Of a stretch of DNA of 64,000 nt, positions 56,377 through 64,000 are shown piece after piece. A program made the translations under genes and the position numbers. Position 1 is the stretch's first letter; every line of letters begins with the position of its first letter. The notes beneath the pieces were generated by a model. The model was given only the letters and a program-made list of their open reading frames with translations, had not been told where the DNA came from and made no database searches. Origin of the DNA: Ypsolopha sequella (taxonomy: Eukaryota; Arthropoda; Insecta; Lepidoptera; Ypsolophidae); the NCBI GenBank assembly GCA_934047225.1, contig OW203990.1, positions 24,097,045-24,161,044 on the forward strand, read 5' to 3'.

Positions 56377-57979
56377 GACCGGATTTTTACTAATGCATCT
56401 ATTTGTATGTCTTCTACGTAAACCTCATCTTGTCTGAAAAATGGTTTAAAGCAAGGGCGGATCCAGGATTTGATTTTGGGGGGCCAGTTTGACAATGTTT
56501 AGCACAAAGCAAAAGTATATTTGTAAGTTAGCTTTTAACTCGTTACCTCCATTATAAATTATATTCTTTTGATCTATCGTAGACTCCAGGACCAAGACAA
56601 ACCATACATGGTTTCATGGTACTGAACAATGTTAAAATATTGTTCTTGTAACTGAAAATAAATACATAAATAATCACAAAGCAAAAAAAAAAAAGTTTTT
56701 GGCCGCCGTAAGCCTAGAGGCGTTTTTGGCAAACCTATCGATACCTTATCTTATGCTTAATAAAAGTGCACGTGAATCGAATTGAAAAGTCTAGTCGAAT
56801 GTATGGGATACCTCGGTGTTTTGGGGAAGGGGGAGCATGGCCCCCATAGTCCCCCCCCCTTGTATCCGCCACTAGTTTTAATTGTGCCTAACTGTACCTT
56901 CCACTCGACAACAGCTTGTTCTACTACAGCTACAACTATTATAGTTCACATTTGGGAACATCTCTGACACCCCTTTGGGGACTCATGCCGTGACGATGTG
57001 TTTTTTATAATTAAGTAATTTTATAATTTATTAAATCATGACCTGTTGGAACATCAACATAATATAATATTTGGTCTTTAAGATAAAGTGATATGAACAT
57101 TTATTTGGTACTTATGATATAACGAAGTGAAAAAATTTCAATCTTCTGTAGAATATAAGTACAGTACTCCCAAAGTAATAATGTGCATACAAATCTATAG
57201 CCGAGCGACCGGACGTACCACGTGACCTTATTGATTGTATAGAAAGTGTAAGGAAATACGAACTTTGCCGAACAGTGGCGAAGATTTGTATGCGCATTAT
57301 CACTATGGGAGCACAATTTAAAAAAACAATTTAACTATAAAGATAACTATTTAAATAACAAACAAATATACCTCTTCTGACAAAACACAACGAAGTAAAA
57401 GATTAACAAATTACAAACAAAAATTGCCTGTCACCAGTATGTTTTATATAAGGGCCGGCAATTGGGGATGGATATACTGCCATCAATCGGTCCCAGGTAA
57501 GGTGGGCCACTTGGTTTTGTGCCTTTTTGAGAGCTGTCATCTTACTCTCCGCTGAAGAACTTCGAGGGTGGGCTTGCGAGTCGTACCTCCACAGCTCTAC
57601 AACCTTATTAGTTTAGCGAGATCTAATTACAATATTTTTTTATTCTTTAACATTTAATATTGTACACCTACTGCAAATAATGTAGTCTAAGTATTTGTTT
57701 AAGTAATCGACAACTAATCCGAAGGTTTTGGGGTTCAAATCCCGTATAGGCCAGTGAAAAAAAGACATGATAATTCTGATTAATAATATGTATTAACAGA
57801 AGCGTATATAGACAGGTATGAAACTTTTCAAGAGGCATTGGATTTTTTATTTTTGTTTATTTCCCAATATTGCAATGATTTCTGAAGATTCTGTTTTGAT
57901 AAAATTGTGCGTTATATCGGTTCTAGGCAGAAGTACTTTTTAGATTTCCGTAGTACCTAAAAGGTAAAAAGTAAATGGA
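56377..57979. repeat. Block shared with 43120-43800
   Basis: ACTAATGCATCTATTTGTAT, the CAAGGGCGGATCCAGGATTT element, GACTCATGCCGTGACGATGT and TTGGTCTTTAAGATAAAGTG occur in the same order at 43120-43700. A shorter version with the middle missing is at 54800-54890. It also contains a foldback at 57165-57311 and a GATGGATGG-type fragment (57425-57605). No coding sequence. Confidence 0.65.
57165..57311. repeat. Foldback element
   Basis: GTACTCCCAAAGTAATAATG, TGCATACAAATC at the left pair with GATTTGTATGCGCATTATCA, CTATGGGAGCAC at the right. Absent from the homologous position near 43720, so it is an insertion after the duplication. Confidence 0.7.
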
Positions 57980-58985
57980 ACGGACAAGTATAGTTTCAAT
58001 ACCCGTTACCCTAATACATTAAATACACTACAATGTAGAACAGATTCTTGCCATTGAAATACATATTTTATGCAAATAAAAATATTCAACAAGTTACCTA
58101 ATACCCTTAAGGCCTACTCACTTATTTAAGAAAAAGCTTTTTAGTTATATAGAATGTTTTTATTATGGACCTTAGACTTAATGAGATTATTATGTGATAA
58201 TAATGTAAACTTAATGTTAAACGTCAGTCGTTCGATACAAAATGCACAACTTAACTTTGTATTTCTTGTTAAGAAGTTAAAATTTAAACAATAGTTCAGT
58301 ATAAGTTAGGTTCACGAATCAACAGTCAGAAATAAAATACACAATTTGACACAATTTTGTCCAAACAAACTTAAAATTCTATTTTAAGTTTGTTCAACCT
58401 TAAGTTAAGTTGCTTATAAGATAGAGATAAAAGATAAAATAACTTTATTCAAAGGACAACAAACATTAAATAAATCACAAAAAAAGATTGTTACACATAG
58501 GTGGGTACACTGAAAAATAATTCATACGATCATCTGACGGTCCTCAAACTAAGACAAACTTGATTATAAGTCATAATATTATGAATATCTAAATGTTGCT
58601 TACCTGCTCTAATATTGTATAATCTTAAATTACTACAGTTGAAGATTTATTAAGGCCTAATTTTTACATGCCCTAATTTGGGCAAATTGTGCTGAACTGT
58701 ACAACTCGTAGAAGTTACTCGGCACCTCAGTGTAACCGCAAACGTAGGCTGAGACCTAGTGGAAGGTGGTTTTCGGGTGCCGAGTTAACTTCTGCGAGTT
58801 ATAACCCTTATGTGTAACAACTTACGTACTGCAATTTAGGCAAATAAGTTATTTTTATCTTTATCTTTATTCCTTAATTTGAGTTCAGAGCTGCAGAAAT
58901 TTAAACATAGGAGGTATAAATAAAGTAATTGAACGATAATGAAAATTCATAGGTACAGACTAGCTAGAGTGAGTTTGTTATTATA
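57980..58985. repeat. Segmental duplication block C (exon lost)
   Basis: Follows block A from ACGGACAAGTATAGTTTCAA to GAGTGAGTTTGTTATTATAA, the point where the coding exon ends in A and B, then breaks into unrelated AT-rich sequence. The coding exon is missing. A further scrap, GAGTGAGTTTGTTGATATAA, lies at 59828. Confidence 0.7.
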
Positions 58986-59926
58986 ATAAAAAAAAAGTAT
59001 ATCTATCTAAGTATACTAATTATAAATTAGTAAAAAGTCGTATATGTACATAAAATAAATATTTTTTTTAAATTTTAAATGGATTGGTTTTTAGTAGGTA
59101 TTGTACTAAAACTACCAACCACCATATTTATAATTTTTGTCTGTCGGTCAATTCCGTTTTAACTCGAGACCCACTCAAAGGATTTGAATGCAGTGACCCT
59201 GATCAACACATAAGGGGCGTTAGTAAAATTACGCCCAAGCCGAAAACGGGGCAAATATTGTATAAACGCGGGCGGAGCAAGGGCGAATTTTGATAAAAAA
59301 GAAAGATTATTTCGAGCCCCACTGGGCCCGGCATCTGTTTAGGGTATCCCAGCATCTTGGGTTTTTTTTTTTTCTTTTTTTCATAATTAGTATATATACG
59401 GAATGTTCTTAGACTGCTATCTTTAATTGAAACCACATATTCTACCAACCATACTGAACCACTTTTCCCAAGAAACATACCCGCGTAAACCATTAGTTTA
59501 GAAAGTATTTGAGTTTCAAACAAAAATGCATGAATCCTAACGCAACGAGATACGGGCGTTTTTTGTCAGCGTCGTCCGTGAAACAGCTGTTCACGCGCAG
59601 CGTTCTAAAATAGACTTTCCTCCTGCGAGTTAAAGTCTTTAAGTTGTAGTTGAATATCTTTTTCTCTGATGTTTTGCGCGTGTATTTTTCTTTACAGAAT
59701 TGTTCAGTATGATCAATAGATTATGTGGTTTTATCAGTCCTTTTGCATCCTGTATATCATTATATATATCATGTATGTTGTTTATTACAACAAAAAGAAA
59801 AAAATATATATTTACAAAAAAAAAATAGAGTGAGTTTGTTGATATAACCAAGTATAAATGTTTTTATACAGATTTGACACGACAGAGTGGTTTTGCCCAC
59901 AAAAATAAACCAAATTTTAGTAAAAC
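58986..59926. other. Spacer with no recognised exon
   Basis: AT-rich. Frames at 59084-59293 (+) and 59203-59523 (-) have no domain. A T-run lies at 59361-59380. Confidence 0.45.
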
Positions 59927-60327
59927 CTATTTGTTTAAAGATCGCTTCGGTGTTATTACAGTTTTGTTTCTATTTCTATAAAGTGTACTTTTAATTGATT
60001 CATATTTTGGAATATCTTGTAATAAATATCCCGTGTCCAAAAATTCTTTCACTGTATCTCTATATATTTCAGGTATTGGTGTGCCTTCTTCTTTACATCT
60101 TTGTTCGCATTTTCGGACAAAACCTTCTTTCACTAATTTCTTGGTTGAACATGGTTCACAGGTGTGTGCATCATCCCTTAAAATTGTATTTCCTTCTGAA
60201 TTTTTCAATATTTTCATCTTGGCTTGACATTTTGGTTTAGAAGAGCATCGCCACATTATAGAACCATCAATCAATTTATGATGTTGATAGTAGCTATATC
60301 CAGCTCTCCTTAGTACATTTTTCTCCC
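59927..60327 (-). CDS. mod(mdg4): Alternative terminal exon, FLYWCH-like zinc finger with C2HC ligands and long tail
   Basis: Minus-strand acceptor ACTTTGTTTGTTTAAG, bases GG, then 132 codons. Residues: EKNVLRRAGYSYYQHHKLID, W25-x-C27, C33 (short spacing), H54-T-C56 (Cys in place of the last His), then about 75 residues (FVRKCEQRCKEEGTPIPEI, FLDTGYLLQDIPKY, ending KRSLNK). 'GYSYY...DGS..WRCSSKPKCQAK' is the FLYWCH form seen in Mutator-like transposase N-termini, as is the H-x-C ending. Phase and strand match the array. Tail function unknown. Confidence 0.75.
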
Positions 60328-60769
60328 CTTAAACAAACAAAGTATTTATTTTATAAAAAGAACAGTAAAATACATGGAGTATTACACTGATATGTGCGCT
60401 TAATATTATAACATAAAAAAATAGATTTTACGACTATTATTACTGGGTAAAATAAAAAGTTTTTGTTTTCGAAAATTACTGAGATTATTCTATATAATCG
60501 TGGATAAGAAGTTGAAATATTTTTGAAGATAAAATTCAAAATCTATTCTACGCATTTGCGTCTTACGAAAGACCACGTTAAATGGAATTTTTGTGTTTAG
60601 TTAGAGTATCGTTTTCTAAGCAAAAGCTTATGAGTAAAAACTCATCAAAACTAATTTTATTAGGATCGATTGCTGTTTAATGTCCTTATTTTATCCAAGT
60701 TTGCTCGCATGTTAGTTCTGTTATTTCTTATCACATATACAAAAAATAAAATTACATACATACATATAC

Positions 60770-61090
60770 TCACGCGTCTCCCAGATTCAGACACACCTCT
60801 TTCACCTCTTCCACATCCATCAATCTAGTCATACAAGCTCTTCTATTCCGGGTACTTTTGACATGGTCCTTCTTCAGTATGTCGCCAATTTGATCAGCAT
60901 ACGTGCTTCTAGGGCGGCCTGGTCGAGCTGTATATACCACTTGCACACCATACATTTATTTCGTCACTCCACTTTCATTCATCCTCTCTACATGGCCAAA
61001 CCACTGAAGCATTCCTTTTTCTATTCTAGTCACTAAATCTTCTTTCAGGCCGCAACGATCCCGTATGTCGATATTTTTCACTGTCATTAC
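60770..61090 (-). pseudogene. RTE-type LINE C-terminal fragment
   Basis: The minus strand reads YTARPGRPRSTYADQIGDIL, then KKDHVKSTRNRRACMTRLMD and VEEVKEVCLNLGD, with the stop at 60770. This is the best-preserved copy of the family also seen at 17990 and 45110. Confidence 0.65.
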
Positions 61091-61878
61091 TAGTGAATGC
61101 ACTCTACTTTTATGTTTATCTTGCCATACCCAACAATCACTTGATAAAATACGATCTTATTGTTTTCAATATCTTATTCTTTATCAAAATATTCGCGCAA
61201 TTTTTTGTGGCTCTCATAATGCAGGGTAGTAGTAAATTTACACTTGCAACTGTCCTTCGCTGCATCCCTACCCGCTTAGTTTTTGGACGCAATCAGTCAG
61301 TCGTCAGTCAGAAGCCTGAGACGCCGGAGGTCCACGCTGATAGTCGTCCGTTTAGGTCCTTGTCTAGACCCTACCGCGCCGCCATTTTGAGATCGCACAC
61401 GGTCATTAAAATTTCTCTCAGATCAATTGCACTTTAATATCCTCATGACATCAAACCCTAAAAAAGTCTCCATTGGGAGCTCTGAATAATTTGGGTGGTT
61501 GATGATTATGGGGTGCCCAAGCTTCAATTTTACTATGTTCATTCAACTGGATGGAAGAGGAGCATTTCTGTTTTCTGGTTGAGGAACAGTACCATTTCCT
61601 ATTGGTTCGTCTCCAATAAGTATAGCCTTGATAAAGAATCAGTTGGCTCCCATGACTGTTTCTTATGACTTCATAAAATGCTCCTGGAAATTAAATCGTT
61701 TATTTTGTATACGGGCATAAAAAAATGCTTTGAAAATGATAACTGTATTAAACTATGTAAATTACCAACTATGCATGTTAATTGCTCGGTATGTATAACA
61801 TTCATAATATTTAATTTACCACAAAACTTATCCTTGTTATTATTTGTCATTAGATTAAGATACAAAAGCTCACATTTC

Positions 61879-62188
61879 CAAAGATTTCAAGAGTAAAGAT
61901 AAGCCCTTACCGTAGTATGACAGCACCAAACTGTTTCCACTTTTAAATGGGTGACGCTCACACGTTTGGAATCAGTGCTCATCTGAACACAGTGATAGTT
62001 GGACGCCTTAAGTGCACTTGAAGTTTTGAATTTTTACGACTTTAGTAGTCTGATCAGTTTGCTGACCGTAGGTAGACAGATTGCGCACTCATAAGTGTGC
62101 GCGCGTCGGCATTGTGTTAACGCACACATTCAGAAACAATGCAATAGATTTTAGATGCCAGGGCTCATCTAAACTTTTGAAATCTTTG
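61879..62188. mobile_element. hAT-like MITE with perfect 8-bp target duplication (copy 2)
   Basis: CAAAGATTTCAAGAGTAAAG...TTTTGAAATCTTTG, bordered by CACATTTC at 61871-61878 and 62189-62196. Opposite orientation to 12799-13120, with about 90 percent of the motifs I compared shared by eye. Confidence 0.85.
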
Positions 62189-62642
62189 CACATTTCCATA
62201 TTCTGGGATGGTAAAAAAGGAATTTTCTTAGACGCACAGCATGTAAGTACATAAAGTGCTACAAAACTGAACTAATACTGATACCGATGATGTTTATCAG
62301 TGATGGATGACACAATGCACTTATATTAGTTCCAAATTTATCGAAATTTGTTACAATTGCATTTTATTCTGGACCTTCTAGCAAATTTCTGTTTTTTCCA
62401 AAACGGATTTCAAAGAGGTCGCACAATAACAGTAGAAAAGGTGCTTCAAGATTTATTGCAAAGTACAAACACACCGTAAAACGACAATACGCAATATTTA
62501 TAATAGGTCATTAACTATGAAATTGCCGTTTTCTATGGAGAATTTTAAGAAAACTAAATTTTCAGTACAAGCATTTCTGCATTTTTTTTGGAATGACAAA
62601 TCAAAATTGTATAAGTAAACAAGTGAATTCTGCAACCTATAT

Positions 62643-62914
62643 AAGGTGACTTATGTTTATACGTGTATAGCCAAATTCATACTGGAGTCTGGTAAGTGCT
62701 CAGGACCAAGGTTCAATGACCTTTTTAACAAAAGAAGAAAAAATGTTTGTGCCATTCTAATTTATTCTAATTTACGAACAACTTCCAGTAAATTAGCATA
62801 GGAAGCCTTGAATTTATTTTGCGTTTTTCACAAAAAAAGGGGTATTCAACTTTGTTTCTGATTACTTACCGAGTCTCCAGTATGAATTTGGCTATAGAAA
62901 CAAAAGTCACCTTA
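62643..62914. mobile_element. Palindromic MITE, 'AAGGTGAC' family, copy
   Basis: AAGGTGACTTATG...ATAGCCAAATTCATACTGGA pairs with CCAGTATGAATTTGGCTATA...AAAGTCACCTT. It ends only 19 bases from the stop of the exon at 62933, so the 3' UTR of that exon may run through it. Confidence 0.75.
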
Positions 62915-62932
62915 TGGTTTATCAAGATAATA

Positions 62933-63168
62933 TTATTCTGTTACATCGAAAATTTCAAATCCGGGTGGGTCGTGGCTGTGCTTGTTATAGTAGAACTTGA
63001 TGGTGCCATAAGGTTTGTCCATGATCACTTTAGCGTCACACTTCATCGTTCTTCTTCTAGAGCAATACCAGTGCTTGAACTGAAACGAGTTGGAGAATGT
63101 GTGACCCTGGTAGATCAAGACTTTCCTGCTATCTGAAGATCCCAAGCCGCTCAGGGCGTAATTGTCAT
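62933..63168 (-). CDS. mod(mdg4): mod(mdg4)-type alternative terminal exon, FLYWCH zinc finger (last in window)
   Basis: Minus-strand acceptor CTCTATTTTTATTTCAG, bases AT, then 77 codons to TAA. Residues: SSDSRKVLIYQGHTFSN, W33-Y-C35, C43 (RTMKCDAKVIMDK), H63-S-H65, then DPPGFEIFDVTE. A methionine upstream lies in the intron side. All ligands are present. It is the first exon of the minus array met by a transcript running leftward in this window. Confidence 0.84.
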
Positions 63169-64000
63169 CTGAAATAAAAATAGAGACTAGAGTGCTTACC
63201 TCTATTGAAAGCCGCACGCTAAAATAAATGTCTTTTCTGTATCTCTATCTCTATAACTCATTCAACTTTTATCTATTCCTCGCTTTCGATGATTCTTTAC
63301 TCTTGAAAGGTAAAGAATTTGAAGATCAAATTTGATACAATTTTATTATTTCAACTAATACTACGTAAAAAAACGTAAAATATTGTATTTAATATTTTTT
63401 GTGCAATATGTAGGCAATGAGTTAGTGTTGTTTTATGTAGATTATAATATTTATATATATTTAGGTTTTATATTTTTATTATTTACAAGATTGATGCCGA
63501 ACAATTAAGTTCGAAATATAGCTCTAAATGTGTTTTTTAAATATATATAAATATAAATAATAATAAAAAATATAATAAATATATATATAAATATTCAAAT
63601 CTTAATAACGAAAATTAAGTCTTTAATTTTTATTGTGTTATTTTATGTAGTTTTATGTGCTTTTGGTGTTTTGTGTCAAATGTGTCTTGGAGTCATTGAG
63701 CTTTGCAAGTATGTAGTTTTACGTATAAAAACTAGATTTATACATCACAACATACAAGTTCCAGCATTAAACAGTGTAACCGCGGGGTTACAGGAACTGC
63801 AGGGCGGATGAAAGAGGATGGATGGGTTGACACGAGAGAAGAAAAAGATTGTGGGATATAGAATGTGGGTGCGCTGACCTGGTTCGAATGTTTCGATGGG
63901 CCGGCAAATCCGCCGTGTTTCTTCTCCTCTCGTTGGGCTGATTGAGTTGACGGTGATGAGCAGTGATGAGCTGGATGTCTTGGAGTAATGTACACAGCAC
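63169..64000. other. Spacer; possible repeat-derived frame at the right edge
   Basis: Very AT-rich at 63340-63620. From 63738 to the edge the minus strand has two overlapping open frames (for example PNERRRNTADLPAHRN) of low-complexity Ser/Pro/His-rich composition. I do not recognise them, and they may be retroelement or SINE sequence. Confidence 0.4.

Larger units (their letters stand above)
60328..62932. other. Spacer with LINE debris and MITEs
   Basis: Contains the LINE fragment at 60770, the hAT MITE at 61879 and the palindromic MITE at 62643. A 114-codon plus frame at 61093-61437 has no domain and is partly LINE-like. No in-phase exon seen. Confidence 0.5.

Noticed and set aside
63738..64000. 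Minus-strand frames at the right edge as a gene
   Set aside because: Two overlapping low-complexity frames, no domain, cut by the window; more like repeat sequence.

Overview
This is an animal genome window, most likely from a moth or butterfly. It is AT-rich and full of short non-autonomous transposons, and it carries worn non-LTR retrotransposon 3' ends of kinds that are common in Lepidoptera (the GATGGATGG-tailed family, the 'GAGTCGGACTCGCGCACGAAGG'-type repeat cut here to its 'GGTTCCGTACC' core, and a TTAC-tailed LINE). There is no bacterial-style gene organisation. The organism call is inference.

The genic content is a set of alternative 3'-terminal coding exons. I read 20 intact ones plus one broken copy. 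Each has a pyrimidine-rich tract and AG acceptor, then an open frame to a stop, and every one begins with two bases that complete a split codon. Most encode one FLYWCH-type zinc finger (aromatic-x-C, C, then H-x-H). Many FLYWCH exons sharing one splice phase and lying on both strands is the signature of mod(mdg4), the BTB/POZ chromatin gene that makes its isoforms partly by trans-splicing. The shared BTB and Gln-rich 5' exons are not in this window, so the locus name rests on exon type and layout.

Layout: 1-188, the tail of a piggyBac-like transposase or zinc-ribbon exon. 464-23984, ten FLYWCH exons, all on + (464, 2086, 5136, 8558, 12384, 14902, 15573, 18474, 19655, 23758), plus a doubtful 16-residue exon at 20150. 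23985-29604, no gene, only palindromic repeats. 29605-63168, all exons on -: a transposon-family zinc protein (30293), FLYWCH (30796), a nuclear-receptor C4 DNA-binding domain (34186), a broken FLYWCH copy (36386), FLYWCH (37613, 38489), an integrase-type HHCC zinc finger (39196), a pogo/Tigger-like Psq-HTH plus DDE transposase (41465), two tandem copies of a MULE-type FLYWCH-like exon (54721, 56306) and two more FLYWCH exons (60327, 63168). The two halves point at each other, so one common 5' region cannot reach both by ordinary cis-splicing.

The most interesting point is that four non-FLYWCH ORFs (nuclear-receptor DBD, HHCC finger, transposase, insect transposon-family protein) have the same acceptor phase and the same strand as the neighbouring FLYWCH exons. 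They look like captured domains made available to a BTB dimerisation module. The locus also shows exon birth and death: duplicated exons with their flanks, a frameshifted exon, and a duplicated block that has lost its exon.
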